From: Deltaproteobacteria bacterium
Lineage (GTDB): Bacteria > Desulfobacterota > DSM-4660 > Desulfatiglandales > HGW-15
Assembly: GCA_020060215.1 (NCBI GenBank)
Contig: JAGVAP010000055.1
Span: forward strand, 1 to 56,174
Length of the DNA stretch: 56,174 nucleotides
Direction of reading: 5' to 3'
Shown piece by piece: positions 42,793-52,197 of this stretch. The position numbers were made by a program, and so were the translations under genes. Position 1 is the stretch's first letter, and the number at the start of each line of letters is the position of its first letter. Below the pieces are notes generated by a model. It had not been told where the DNA came from, did not search any database, and was given only the letters and a program-made list of their open reading frames with translations.

Positions 42793-44115
42793 GTGCAGCC
42801 GCTTCGCCCTGAAGACAAGAGGGTGGTGATCACCGGAGTAGGGCCGCTTTCTCCAATCGGGTCCGGGAAGGATGCCTTCTGGGATGCTCTGCTGAAGGGC
42901 GTCTCCGGCGCCCGGCCCATCCGGTTTGAGGAAGAGAGTATGGATCACTACGCTTCGAAGATCGGGTGTCCGATCGTCGACTTCAAACTGGAAGATTACC
43001 TCGAGAGGACCAAAGAGACAAAGTACTTCGGCAGGGCCTCTTCCATGGCCCTGGCCGGCGCGAAGATGGCCCTGGAGGACGCCGGCCTCCCCTTGGTGCC
43101 CGCTCCGGAGAAGGGCGGCAGGGATTATGCCATAAAGGCCCTGGACTCCACCCATGCCGGCGTGATCCTCGGCATCGGTGTCCAGAACATGGACGGGTTT
43201 GAAAAACAACATCGGCGATTTCTGGAATCCCGCGGATCCAAGAGGATCTCTCCGTTCGCCCTTCCGTACATTCAGGTAGGTTCGATACCGTCGGTGGTCT
43301 CCAAGAAATTCGGGATCAGGGGGACCTCTCTGAGCGTTTCGACCGCCTGTGCATCCGGTACCTACGCCGTCATCGAGGCATGCAAGCAGATACTCCTGGG
43401 AGAGGAGGTCCTGTTCATCGCGGGCGGCTGTGACGCCTGCCTTACCCCCTTCGTGTTCGGGGGGTTCGATGCGCTGGGGGCGATGAGCAGGCGAAACGAT
43501 GACCCTGAAAAGGCCAGCAGGCCTTTCGATCGGAACAGGGATGGTTTCGTCCTCGGTGAAGGGGCGGGCATCCTGATTGTCGAGGAGCTGAAACACGCGC
43601 TCGACCGGGGCGGACACATCTACGCGGAGATCCTGGGATTCGGGATCACCTCCGACGCATATCACATCACCGCGGTCGAGCCAAGCGGGGAGATGCAGGC
43701 CAAGGCGATCACCGATGCGCTCAGGATGGCCCGTGTGCGTCCGGACGAGGTGGATTATGTCAATGCCCACGGGACTTCCACCCTCTTGAACGACCCCGTG
43801 GAGACCCTGGCGATCAAAAGGGCCCTTGGGGAGCATGCATACCATATTCCGGTGACGTCCACCAAATCGATGACGGGCCACCTCATCGGCGGATCCGGTG
43901 GGATCGAGATGATCGCTACCGCCCTCATGATCGGCCACGGGAAGGTGCACCCTACCATCAACCTGGAGACGCCCGGGGAAGGGTGTGACCTGGATTATGT
44001 CCCTGACGGCCCGGTGGACAGGAGCATCCGCAAGGCGCTGAAGAACAGCTTTGCCTTTGGCGGGATGAACGCAACCGTGCTGCTTTCGAGATTCGAAGAG
44101 TCTCATCACGGGTAA
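42793..44115 (+). CDS. Beta-ketoacyl-ACP synthase II-like (FabF family)
   Basis: A 440-residue condensing enzyme: VVITGVGPLSPIGSGKDAFW start, catalytic Cys186 in VSTACASGTYAVIEA, and His residues in VNAHGTSTLLNDPVE (about 325) and STKSMTGHLIGGSGGIEM (about 363), plus the FAFGGMNATVLLSRF end. It elongates acyl-ACP with malonyl-ACP. It is somewhat longer than housekeeping FabF (~412) with an insertion around residues 100-120 and is not next to acpP or other fab genes, so a specialised role is possible. GTG start. Confidence 0.92.
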   Translation: MQPLRPEDKRVVITGVGPLSPIGSGKDAFWDALLKGVSGARPIRFEEESMDHYASKIGCPIVDFKLEDYLERTKETKYFGRASSMALAGAKMALEDAGLPLVPAPEKGGRDYAIKALDSTHAGVILGIGVQNMDGFEKQHRRFLESRGSKRISPFALPYIQVGSIPSVVSKKFGIRGTSLSVSTACASGTYAVIEACKQILLGEEVLFIAGGCDACLTPFVFGGFDALGAMSRRNDDPEKASRPFDRNRDGFVLGEGAGILIVEELKHALDRGGHIYAEILGFGITSDAYHITAVEPSGEMQAKAITDALRMARVRPDEVDYVNAHGTSTLLNDPVETLAIKRALGEHAYHIPVTSTKSMTGHLIGGSGGIEMIATALMIGHGKVHPTINLETPGEGCDLDYVPDGPVDRSIRKALKNSFAFGGMNATVLLSRFEESHHG

Positions 44116-44184
44116 GAAGTTACCCCTGACTCTGCAGGCAATTCGCTCGAGACGGTTGCGCTTCTGTGCAGATGGTCGGTGTTC

Positions 44185-44243
44185 GATACTGGATGCTGGA
44201 TATTCGGAATTGACCGATAGCGACACCACATCCAGTATCGGTC
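44185..44243. repeat. Inverted repeat (GATACTGGATG family)
   Basis: GATACTGGATG (44185-44195) pairs with CATCCAGTATC (44229-44239), and TGACCGATA nearby pairs with TATCGGTCA. Lies between the convergent FabF-like and methyltransferase genes; it may also act as a terminator, though no T-tract follows. Related to 12103-12188. Confidence 0.5.
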
Positions 44244-44250
44244 AGCTTGT

Positions 44251-44739
44251 TCAAATCCACCTCCTCGTCCTCTCCTTGTACTCCCTGTACTCATCGCCGA
44301 ATCTCGCTTCCATGAGTCTCTCCTCGTATGCCGCAATGACATTGTAGAACACGAAGATGAGTCCCAGAAAGACGAGGGAGGACAGAGAGAGGGTGGTCAG
44401 GAAGAAAACCAGGTAGAACAGGAGTGCCGATAGATAGATGGGATGACGGGAGATGGAAAAGACGCCGTTTCTGATCACCCGGGGCTTCTCACGAACCTCT
44501 TTGAAGACGACGTTGTGCCCTGAGCGCAACAGGTATCCGGCCAAGATGAAGACCGGCGCGGCCAGGATGAGGCGGACATAAAAGGGTACGGCGTCGGCAG
44601 GAAAGGTCGACGCCTTCAGGAAGAAGGAGTCTGCCGCCCAGATAAGCAGAAACAGGGTGAAGGCGATGATCTGCCCCGCATCCCCGAAGGGATGCTCACC
44701 GGCGAGGTCCTCCCTCAAACAACCTTCTCTCTCAGCCAT
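44251..44739 (-). CDS. ICMT/PEMT-like membrane methyltransferase
   Basis: A 162-residue protein with about four membrane segments. Its C-terminal half has the isoprenylcysteine carboxyl methyltransferase-type signature: GVFSISRHPIYLSALLFYL (RHP motif), then YEERLMEARFGDEYREYKER (EExxLxxxFGxxYxxY). It presumably methylates a lipid or isoprenoid substrate with SAM; the target is unknown. The start is placed at ATG 44739 (GGAGG about 7 bases upstream). Confidence 0.85.
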   Translation of the reverse strand: MAEREGCLREDLAGEHPFGDAGQIIAFTLFLLIWAADSFFLKASTFPADAVPFYVRLILAAPVFILAGYLLRSGHNVVFKEVREKPRVIRNGVFSISRHPIYLSALLFYLVFFLTTLSLSSLVFLGLIFVFYNVIAAYEERLMEARFGDEYREYKERTRRWI

Positions 44740-44960
44740 GTTCATTCCTCCTTTCTCCAAAGGACTTCAGGGGTGGACTGCCATTTTGTCCGATTCTAAA
44801 AGGAGGATGTAAAGAATTTTTGGCAGGGCTGTAAAAGAGTGTAAAGGAAAAGCACACCAGAGGACCAAGACTGTCATCGAGCTGAGGACGGACTAGCCGA
44901 GATCTCCCCTTCGGAACGGCAGTCGTTGAATGGTCGAGCGGATACAGGACGGGCCGGTTC

Positions 44961-45137
44961 CGAGTAAACCCTAGCGTTGCACAAATTCGGGTACCTTCGT
45001 AGGATGGGTGGAGCGCATCGAAACCCATCCATTCGAGCGATTGAACATGCCGCAGACCTCAAAACCGATGGGTTTCTCTGCGCTCCACCCATCCTGCAAG
45101 AATTCACTGGCAGAGAGGGGCAATGCTCGGTGTTCAT
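44961..45137. repeat. Dispersed ~175-bp repeat, copy 2 (inverted relative to copy 1)
   Basis: The reverse complement of 13441-13617 with scattered differences, including the shared flanks AGCGTTGCACAAATTCGGGT and GGGCAATGCTCGGTGTTCAT and the inner GGATGGGTGGAGCGCATCGA arms. It occupies the 686-base (non-intended span for -) gap between the methyltransferase and liv genes; no gene is seen in that gap. Confidence 0.75.
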
Positions 45138-45194
45138 TACCTCCCCGTGCGAAGACCACATTGCCCTTGTTTTATGCAACTATGAGGTAAATCC

Positions 45195-45223
45195 TTGACT
45201 CCGACGGACTGCCTTGATATGGA
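45195..45223 (+). promoter_or_regulatory. Weak candidate promoter of the liv operon
   Basis: TTGACT (45195-45200), a 17-base spacer and TATGGA (45218-45223), about 220 bases upstream of livK. The -10 is poor; other promoters nearer the gene cannot be excluded. Confidence 0.25.
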
Positions 45224-45446
45224 ACCCTTATTCCTACCTTTTGGTCGGCATTCCCTTTTTTTCCATCGAATGTGAAGAAACGCCTTAGCGGGCTTTTGAA
45301 TAGGGCTTGGTCTGAGGAAGTATCTATGGTGGCGCGGTTCCATTCCTGGAGTGGGGTCTCTTTTCCGCCACCGCCTTTCCTGTATGCAACTCCTGGTAGT
45401 TCGTCTCGAGAGTGGCCACACACCTATAACCGCAGGAGGTCCGACC

Positions 45447-46739
45447 ATGAAAAAAAGGATGGGGATGGTGGTTCTGGCGGCTTTTGTGATCAGTTGCCTC
45501 GGCTTTTTCACTTCCGCCCAAGTCTGGGGAGCGGATCCCGTGATCGTCGGCGTCCCCACCTCGCTCTATACGCCCTTCGGCAGCTACGGGTTGAAGGCCG
45601 TGAACCTGGCCGTGGAAGAGATCAACGCCAAGGGGGGGGTCAAGGTCGGCGACGTGAAGAGGCCCCTCAAGGTCGTGGTCGCCGATACCCGGGGGGGCGA
45701 GCCCGGCACGCCCGTGCATGACGCGCTCATGGCGTATGAGAAATTGATCACCGGCGAGAAGCCCCATGCCATCGTCATCGGCGCCTTCCGCTCCGAGGTG
45801 CTGATCGCCGCCATGGACCTGGTGGCCAAGTACAAGGTCCCGCACCTCGGGACGATCGCTCAGACCCCCGGTTTCCAGGCCCAGTTCAAGAAGGACCCGG
45901 CAAAATACAAATACCTGTTCCGGGTGACCACCGATGCCCTGATCGATGCGACCTACATCGCCCACACCCTGGACATGCTGAAGCGGGACTACGGGCTGAA
46001 CAAAATCCTGCATATCTACCAGGATACCGCCTGGGCCAAGGCCTTTGCAGGGCTCATGCAGAAACACTGCAACGAGAACGGCTGGGCAGAGGCCGGGTTT
46101 GAACCCTACGCAGCCGGCGCCACGGATTTCTCGCCGGCCCTCAGCAAGGCCAAGGAGAGCAAGGCCCAGGTCATCGGCATGGTCTGGGACGTGCCGCTGG
46201 GCGCCGGGAACTTCGCCAAGCAGTATGTGGCCATGAATGTCCCGGCCCTCCTGGTCGGTTTTATCCCGCCCATGGGATCACCCATGGCGCCCAAGGCGGT
46301 CGGACCGGACGTGGAGTACGGCATCACCGTGGAGTTCCCCGTGGGGGCCACTCTTGCCCTTTCCAAGCTCCCCAAGACCGGGGAGTTCCTAAACAAGTTC
46401 GAGAAGAAATACAAAGAGCTGCCTGAACCGCCGGCCGTGAACTCCTCGGCCTACGACTCGGTGTTCGTGCTTGCGGACGCCATCGAGCGGGCCGGGAGCC
46501 TCGATCCGGACAAGCTGGTGGAGGCCCTGGAAAAGACCGACTACCCCGGCGTTTCCGGGAGGATCCGGTTCAACCAGGATCACATCATGATCTTCGGTGA
46601 AAAGAGCGCCGAAGAGACCGGGGTGTGCGTGGTCTTTCAGTGGCAGAAGGGCCAGGACGGCAAGCTCAAAAGGGTTCCTGTCTATCCCGAGTTCCTGGCC
46701 GAGGGGAAGGTCCAGCTGCCGCCGTGGATGAAGAAATAG
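45447..46739 (+). CDS. livK: Branched-chain-amino-acid-type ABC transporter, substrate-binding protein
   Basis: A 430-residue periplasmic binding protein of the LivJ/LivK type. Signal peptide: residues 1-31 (MKKRMGMVVLAAFVISCLGF, cleavage near VWGAD). The mature part begins PVIVGVPTSLYTPFGSYGLK and has the ligand-loop region NLAVEEINAKGGVKVGDVKR typical of type I binding folds. It is first in a livKHMGF operon with AGGAGG before the ATG. The substrate is not fixed by sequence; an acyl-CoA ligase downstream suggests carboxylic acids rather than amino acids. Confidence 0.93.
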   Translation: MKKRMGMVVLAAFVISCLGFFTSAQVWGADPVIVGVPTSLYTPFGSYGLKAVNLAVEEINAKGGVKVGDVKRPLKVVVADTRGGEPGTPVHDALMAYEKLITGEKPHAIVIGAFRSEVLIAAMDLVAKYKVPHLGTIAQTPGFQAQFKKDPAKYKYLFRVTTDALIDATYIAHTLDMLKRDYGLNKILHIYQDTAWAKAFAGLMQKHCNENGWAEAGFEPYAAGATDFSPALSKAKESKAQVIGMVWDVPLGAGNFAKQYVAMNVPALLVGFIPPMGSPMAPKAVGPDVEYGITVEFPVGATLALSKLPKTGEFLNKFEKKYKELPEPPAVNSSAYDSVFVLADAIERAGSLDPDKLVEALEKTDYPGVSGRIRFNQDHIMIFGEKSAEETGVCVVFQWQKGQDGKLKRVPVYPEFLAEGKVQLPPWMKK

Positions 46740-46748
46740 GGGCTTGGC

Positions 46749-47615
46749 ATGGCCCTTCTGATCTACGGCGCCATCAACAGCGTGATTCTTGCGCTCTATG
46801 CCGCGGGGTTCAGCCTCTGTTACGGAATCAGCGGCATCGCCAACTTTGCCCACGGCGCCCTTTACATCCTGAGCGGATTCACGGCCTGGAACCTCATGAA
46901 CGCGGCAGGCCTGCCCTTTTATCTCGCCGCTCTCCTCTCCGTCATCATCACGGCCCTCGTGGGGTTCACCTTCTACTGGGTCCTTCTCCTGCGGGTCAGG
47001 GGGATCCCGCTGGCGGAGCTGATCGTCACCTTTGCCGCAGGGGTGGGCGTGCTGGAACTCCTCATGTGGAAAGGGTTCTACGGCATGCGCTACAGTCTCC
47101 CCATCTTTCTGAGAGGCGGGGTGGAGATCGGCGGTGTGGGGGTGGATTTTCAACGTCTCTTTGTCCTGCTGACCGGGATCGGATTGATCGTCCTCCTCTG
47201 GCTCTTCGTCCATCACACCAGGATCGGGCTTGCCTTCAGGGCCATGGCGCAGAACGAGAGAACCGCCCTGTCCATCGGGATCGAGTCGGACTGGATCGGT
47301 TCCCTGAGCCTGGCCCTGGGCTCGGCCCTGGCCGCGGTTGCGGCCATGGTGGTGCTGCCCCTGGGCATGATGGAATCCGTGATCGGTCTGGAGGTGCTCA
47401 TCTACGCCCTGGCCGTGGCGATCGTGGGAGGGCTCGAGAGCACGCTGGGGATGATCGCGGGGAGCTTCATCATCGGTTTCGGCCAGGTCGCCGCCGCGAG
47501 GTACATCGGCGCCAAGTGGATGATCATCGTGCCGCTCGCCGCCATCGTCATCGTCCTTGCGGTCAAGCCCTCCGGGCTGTTCGGGAGATACAAGGAACTG
47601 GAGGAGAGGGTCTGA
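46749..47615 (+). CDS. livH: ABC transporter permease, LivH type
   Basis: A 288-residue polytopic permease with about eight hydrophobic segments. Family motifs are LCYGISGIANFAHGALYILS near the N-terminus, TRIGLAFRAMAQNERTALSI (cytoplasmic coupling region) and ALAVAIVGGLESTLGMIAGS. It forms the membrane channel with LivM. It starts 9 bases after livK. Confidence 0.96.
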   Translation: MALLIYGAINSVILALYAAGFSLCYGISGIANFAHGALYILSGFTAWNLMNAAGLPFYLAALLSVIITALVGFTFYWVLLLRVRGIPLAELIVTFAAGVGVLELLMWKGFYGMRYSLPIFLRGGVEIGGVGVDFQRLFVLLTGIGLIVLLWLFVHHTRIGLAFRAMAQNERTALSIGIESDWIGSLSLALGSALAAVAAMVVLPLGMMESVIGLEVLIYALAVAIVGGLESTLGMIAGSFIIGFGQVAAARYIGAKWMIIVPLAAIVIVLAVKPSGLFGRYKELEERV

Positions 47616-47616
47616 G

Positions 47617-48633
47617 GTGGCAAAAGGAGAAGCCCTGCTGAGAAAGAAGAGGCTGGACCGGGGGATCAAGGCCCGGTCCGATACCCTTTTCGTGATCGCG
47701 TCGAAGAGGGACATGGTCTATCTCCTGATACCCAGGGTGTTGCCGGTCGTGATCCTCCTGGTGCTTCCCCTCCTGCTGGAGGGCTATTGGGGGAAGGTCC
47801 TGGTCTACGCCTGCATGTATGGTCTCCTGGCCCTGAGCTGGGATCTGATGGCCTCGTGCGGACTCTTCTCCCTGGGACAGGCCCTGTTCTTCGGCATGGG
47901 GGCGTACATGGCGGGGACCCTGAACCACTACCTCCATGTCCCGCCGGTGATCACCGTGCCCCTGGCCACCATCGGGGGCGGGCTGATCTGCGCGGTCCTG
48001 CTCGCGCCGGTGGTCAGGCTTCGGGGCGTCTATTTTGCCATGATCACGCTCATGCTCCCCCTCCTCCTGATCAAGGTCATCGACGCGACCGGGGTATTCG
48101 GGGGCACTCACGGGCTGCCCTCGCTGTCTCCCTTCCCGAGCGACATCCTGGCCACCTATCTCGCGGTCGCGGGGTTCCTGGCCTGCCTCTTCATCTTCAG
48201 GAGGGTGATCAACTCCGACTACGGCCTCGTGCTCAGGGCCATCCGCGACGACGATCGGGCGGTGATGAGCGGGGCCATCAATATCTACTGGCGGAAGGTC
48301 CAGGCCATCTTCATCTCGGCATCGGTCGGCGCCTTTGCAGGGGCTCTCATGACCCACCACTACCAGTTCCTGGGGATGTCCGCCTTTGCCCTGGACTACT
48401 CGATCCTCCCCGTGGCCGCGGTGGCCCTGGGGGGGGCCGGCTCCTTTGCAGGGGCGGCGCTGGGCAGCCTGGTCCTGGTCCCTCTCTCGGAGACCCTGCG
48501 CGCCCTGGGGGGATTGCGGATCGCCATCTATTGCGGCATCCTGATCCTGAGCATCATCGTGCTGCCTGAAGGGGTCTTCCACTATCTGTCCAGGAAGTAC
48601 CACCAGTTCGAGAGAGTCGTGGAGGTGAAGTAG
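47617..48633 (+). CDS. livM: ABC transporter permease, LivM type
   Basis: A 338-residue permease. A ~30-residue basic cytoplasmic lead is followed by eight or more membrane segments, with SWDLMASCGLFSLGQALFFG, the SDYGLVLRAIRDDDRAVMSG coupling loop and ILPVAAVALGGAGSFAGAAL. The GTG start lies 1 base after the livH stop with GGAG upstream, so translation is coupled. Confidence 0.95.
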   Translation: MAKGEALLRKKRLDRGIKARSDTLFVIASKRDMVYLLIPRVLPVVILLVLPLLLEGYWGKVLVYACMYGLLALSWDLMASCGLFSLGQALFFGMGAYMAGTLNHYLHVPPVITVPLATIGGGLICAVLLAPVVRLRGVYFAMITLMLPLLLIKVIDATGVFGGTHGLPSLSPFPSDILATYLAVAGFLACLFIFRRVINSDYGLVLRAIRDDDRAVMSGAINIYWRKVQAIFISASVGAFAGALMTHHYQFLGMSAFALDYSILPVAAVALGGAGSFAGAALGSLVLVPLSETLRALGGLRIAIYCGILILSIIVLPEGVFHYLSRKYHQFERVVEVK

Positions 48634-48635
48634 GC

Positions 48636-49397
48636 ATGAAGGGCGAGCCTGTCCTCACGGTGAACCACCTGAAGAAGAGCTTCGGAGGCGTGCAGGCCGT
48701 CTATGACGTGAGCTTCGAGTTGAAGCGGGGTGAGTTTCTCGGGATCATCGGTCCCAACGGCTCCGGAAAGACCACCCTGGTCAACCTGATCACGGGTTTT
48801 GTGAGGCCCGATTCCGGCGAGGTCCTGTTCCGGGGCAAGGAGATCACGGGGAAGATGCCTTATACCATCGCCGGCCTGGGGATATCCCGCACCTTCCAGA
48901 TGGTCAGGCTGTTCTACAATCTCCCGGCCTACAAAAACCTGATCATCCCCCTCTGCTCATCGCGGTTCAAGAGGTTGAGGGGCGGCAAGTACGGCGAGAG
49001 GGACGACGTGGCCATCGATCTCCTGGACGACATGGGGTTCGAAAGGGATTCCCAGGTCCCTTACAAAATGGCGGGGAGTCTTCCCCACGGCTATCTGAAG
49101 CGGCTCGATCTGTCCCGCGCACTCGCGCTGCGGCCGGAGGTGCTGATCCTGGACGAGCTCTTCTCGGGCATGTCCATGTCGGAGGTGGCGAGCACCCTGC
49201 CCCTCATCGAGAAGTTCAACGAGGAAGGGCTGACCATCATCATGATCGAGCACCGCCTCAAGGAGCTCTTCCGCGTGGTGGACCGCGTCATGGTCCTGAA
49301 TTTCGGGACGGCCATCGCCTCGGGATCGCCCCAGGAGGTGATGGAGAGCGAACCGGTGAAGAAGGCCTATCTCGGGATCCATATCGACCTGGATTGA
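48636..49397 (+). CDS. livG: ABC transporter ATP-binding protein, LivG type
   Basis: A 253-residue ATPase: Walker A GIIGPNGSGKTTLVN (about residue 39), ISRTFQMVRLFYNLPAYKNL (Q-loop), Walker B EVLILDELFSG and the switch His in IIMIEHRLKELF. The ABC signature is unusual: GSLPHGYLKRLDLSRALAL in place of the common LSYGxQRRLEIARAL. It powers import with LivF. Confidence 0.94.
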   Translation: MKGEPVLTVNHLKKSFGGVQAVYDVSFELKRGEFLGIIGPNGSGKTTLVNLITGFVRPDSGEVLFRGKEITGKMPYTIAGLGISRTFQMVRLFYNLPAYKNLIIPLCSSRFKRLRGGKYGERDDVAIDLLDDMGFERDSQVPYKMAGSLPHGYLKRLDLSRALALRPEVLILDELFSGMSMSEVASTLPLIEKFNEEGLTIIMIEHRLKELFRVVDRVMVLNFGTAIASGSPQEVMESEPVKKAYLGIHIDLD

Positions 49398-49405
49398 AGG
49401 GCTGT

Positions 49406-50149
49406 ATGCTGGAAGCGAAAAATCTCATGGTGTTTTTCGAGAACGGACTCGCGCTGAACGATCTCGATCTGGAGGTGCGAAAGGGGGAGATTGTCGCTGT
49501 GCTCGGCTCGAACAGCGCGGGCAAGACCACGCTCATGAACACCGTCTCCGGTCTGATCATCGACATGAAGAGGAAGGAGGCCAGGCGGGGGGGCGTGAGG
49601 ATCACGCTCATGGGGGGACTGAGGTATGAAGGGGAGGAGATCCTCTACCTCAAACCCAGCGACAGGGTGAAGAAAGGGATCGTCCTCAGCCAGGAGAGGC
49701 ATCCGGTCTTTCGGGAGAGCAGCGTGCAGGAGAACCTGAAGATGGCCGGATACCTCCGGAGACGCGACGAGGTGAAGGAGCGGGTGGAATTCATCTTCGA
49801 GCTCTTCCCCATCCTGAGACACCTCCGGAAGAGAAAGGCGGGGCTCCTGAGCGGCGGGGAGCAGCAGATGCTCGCCATCGGGATCACCCTGGTCGCGAAG
49901 CCGAGGCTGCTCCTGATGGACGAGCCCCTTCTGGGCCTGAGCCCCCTGCTGCAGGCGGACCTCGCCCGCGCCGTCCGGGACATTCGGATCCAAGGCATCA
50001 CCATCCTGATCACGGAGCAGTTTGCAAGGCCGATCATACCGGTGATCGACCGCGGGTATGTGATCGAGAACGGCCTCATGGTGCTCCAGGGAACCAGGGA
50101 AGAGCTCATCGGTAATCCCGAGGTCAGGTCGGCATACATGGGAGTTTGA
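49406..50149 (+). CDS. livF: ABC transporter ATP-binding protein, LivF type
   Basis: A 247-residue ATPase: Walker A AVLGSNSAGKTTLMN, GIVLSQERHPVFRESSVQEN, signature GLLSGGEQQMLAIG and Walker B LLLMDEPLLGLSP; the switch position is GITILITEQFAR (Gln instead of His, common in LivF). An expanded loop (about residues 50-80, RGGVRITLMGGLRYEGEE) is seen after Walker A. It closes the liv operon; the ATG at 49406 follows the livG stop by 8 bases. Confidence 0.94.
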   Translation: MLEAKNLMVFFENGLALNDLDLEVRKGEIVAVLGSNSAGKTTLMNTVSGLIIDMKRKEARRGGVRITLMGGLRYEGEEILYLKPSDRVKKGIVLSQERHPVFRESSVQENLKMAGYLRRRDEVKERVEFIFELFPILRHLRKRKAGLLSGGEQQMLAIGITLVAKPRLLLMDEPLLGLSPLLQADLARAVRDIRIQGITILITEQFARPIIPVIDRGYVIENGLMVLQGTREELIGNPEVRSAYMGV

Positions 50150-50179
50150 ACATTGGTGACACTAACATCGAATTGATGA

Positions 50180-50401
50180 GGGGGGCGGCCGTGGGGGTCC
50201 TTTTTCAAAAACGAGGAGCACCTGGGAAAGCGCATGCCGAAAGGGTAACCAAGGCGGGCGGCGGGTCGCAACCGTCGACTCCATGGCAGGAGATGCATGG
50301 AGCCTCCCGGGTGACTCTCCGCCCGCCCGTGCCCAGTACGGCCGCAAAGCAACGGGCAGCAGCGATTTCGTTCTTGAAAAAGGACCCCCACGGCCACCCC
50401 G
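50180..50401. repeat. Long inverted repeat between livF and the acyl-CoA ligase
   Basis: GGGGGCGGCCGTGGGGGTCC with TTTTTCAAAAACGA (50180-50213) pairs with TTCGTTCTTGAAAAAGGACC with CCCACGGCCACCCC (50368-50401), about 31 of 34 positions. The interior has a second GC-rich pair (GGCGGGCGGCGG / CCGCCCGCCC). It fills most of the 295-base gap; no gene is seen. Confidence 0.7.
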
Positions 50402-50444
50402 CTGCGCCGTTTTCAAAGGGCTAAAGTGTCACGAAAAATGAAAA

Positions 50445-52085
50445 ATGATCAATGACGATACCATCTACGGCTGCTTCCATGAAACCGCGAAGGCATTTCC
50501 CGAGCGGGTAGGGATCATCTATCTGGGGGAGAGGTTCTCTTACGGAACCCTGTTGGACAGGACGCACCGGTTTGCCTCGTCGCTGCTCCGCCTCGGCATT
50601 CAGGAGGGGGACAGGGTCGTCCTCTACCTCTACAACATGCCGCAGACGATGATCGCCTGGCTCGCGCTGGAGAGACTGGGCGCCATTGTGGTGCCGGTTG
50701 CGCCGGTCTATGGCGCGGGAGACCTCAGATACCTGGTCAACGACGTGGGCGCAGAGACCATCCTTTGCATGGACAGCAATTTCAATTATGTGATGGAAAT
50801 CCTTCCCGACACCGCGCTCAAGAGGGTAGTCGTCACGAACCTGCTGGACCTCGTCCCCTGGTGGAAACGGATGGTGGCGAAAGGGTTCGACAGGGTCCCA
50901 AAGGGGGCTTTCCCGTCGGGCGACCGTCTGTACGCCTTCACGCGGCTGCTGAAGGACGGGAAGGTTTCGGACCTCCCTCCGTTTCGTATGACCGGCGGGG
51001 AGAGGACCGCCCTCGTTCTCTACACCGGAGGGACTACCGGCTTTCCCAAGGGGGTTCCCCTGTCGGAGGGCCTCTTCCTCTACAGGGTGCGGGAGTGGAG
51101 GAGGGCCAGCGAGGCCGCGGTTCCCATGGGCCAGGGGGTCACGGTGCTGGCCGCGCCGCTCTATCATATCATCGGAGAGATGGATGCCATGGGACCCCTG
51201 ATCGTAGGGGGTGAGACGCTGGTCATGCTCCCCAGGGTGGTGCTGGATGCGCTCTTCGACCATATCCAGCGCTACCGTGCGACCACCACGTTTGCCGTGC
51301 CCGCCCTCTTCAGGATGCTTCTCGAGCACGACCGGGTGGACTCCTATGACCTCAGTTCGCTCAGGTACTGCGGGACAGGGGGTGATGTGCTGCCTCCCGA
51401 AGTGGGGGTCCGGTGGTTCAATCGGTACCACACCCCTCTCTATCAGGGTTACGGGACCACGGAGTTCTGCGGCGCCATCTGCATGTCCTACGCGGGAGAC
51501 GGCCCCCCGCCTGCAGGCTCGGCGGGAAAGATCCTTCCGGGAAGCAAGTGGAGGCTCGTGGACCCCGATGACCTCCAGCCCGTCCCTCCCGGCCAACCCG
51601 GCGAGCTCCTCGGCACGTCCCCTTACGCGGTGAGGGGTTACTGGAACAAGCCGGAAGAGAGCAGGGCCTGCTTTGTCGAGATGGACGGGGAGACATGGTA
51701 CAGGACCAAGGACGTGGTCCATGTCGATGAGCAGCAGCGGGTCTTCTACCTGGACCGCTCTGTCGACATGATCAAGCACAAGGGGTACCGGATCGCGGCG
51801 GCCGAGATCGAGCGGGTGCTCCAGGAACACCACTCGGTGCTGGCGGCCTGCGCGGTCGGTGTGCCCGACGAAAAACTCGGGGAGAGGATCAAGGCCTTTG
51901 TCGTCCTCAAGACGGACTCCAGAGGGGTAAGCGGCTATGAGCTGACGAAGTGGTGCCGGGAGAGGCTCGCCCCCTACAAGGTGCCGCATTACATCGAGTT
52001 CAGGGACATGCTCCCCAAATCCAAGGTGGGCAAGATGCTCCGAAGGGAGATCCGGGACGAAGAACGAAGGAAAAGCAGCGGTTGA
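50445..52085 (+). CDS. AMP-dependent acyl-CoA synthetase/ligase
   Basis: A 546-residue adenylate-forming enzyme. The phosphate loop is LVLYTGGTTGFPKGVPLSEG near residue 193, then YQGYGTTEFCG (A5), YRTKDVVHVDEQQRVFYLDR (A7/A8 with the hinge Asp) and MLPKSKVGKMLRREIRDE with the catalytic Lys of A10. Such enzymes activate fatty, aromatic or other carboxylic acids to CoA thioesters via an acyl-AMP. It follows the liv operon in the same direction, suggesting coupled uptake and activation of an acid substrate; specificity cannot be told. Confidence 0.92.
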   Translation: MINDDTIYGCFHETAKAFPERVGIIYLGERFSYGTLLDRTHRFASSLLRLGIQEGDRVVLYLYNMPQTMIAWLALERLGAIVVPVAPVYGAGDLRYLVNDVGAETILCMDSNFNYVMEILPDTALKRVVVTNLLDLVPWWKRMVAKGFDRVPKGAFPSGDRLYAFTRLLKDGKVSDLPPFRMTGGERTALVLYTGGTTGFPKGVPLSEGLFLYRVREWRRASEAAVPMGQGVTVLAAPLYHIIGEMDAMGPLIVGGETLVMLPRVVLDALFDHIQRYRATTTFAVPALFRMLLEHDRVDSYDLSSLRYCGTGGDVLPPEVGVRWFNRYHTPLYQGYGTTEFCGAICMSYAGDGPPPAGSAGKILPGSKWRLVDPDDLQPVPPGQPGELLGTSPYAVRGYWNKPEESRACFVEMDGETWYRTKDVVHVDEQQRVFYLDRSVDMIKHKGYRIAAAEIERVLQEHHSVLAACAVGVPDEKLGERIKAFVVLKTDSRGVSGYELTKWCRERLAPYKVPHYIEFRDMLPKSKVGKMLRREIRDEERRKSSG

Positions 52086-52197
52086 GAAGTCCTGCTCTTG
52101 TGGATCCGCCCGGAAGATCCGCCAATGGTTGTTCGCGTTCGCCCTGAGGGATCGAAGGGCGGGGCCAGTTCGAACGATTAGGAAGCCTTGCGGTTTC

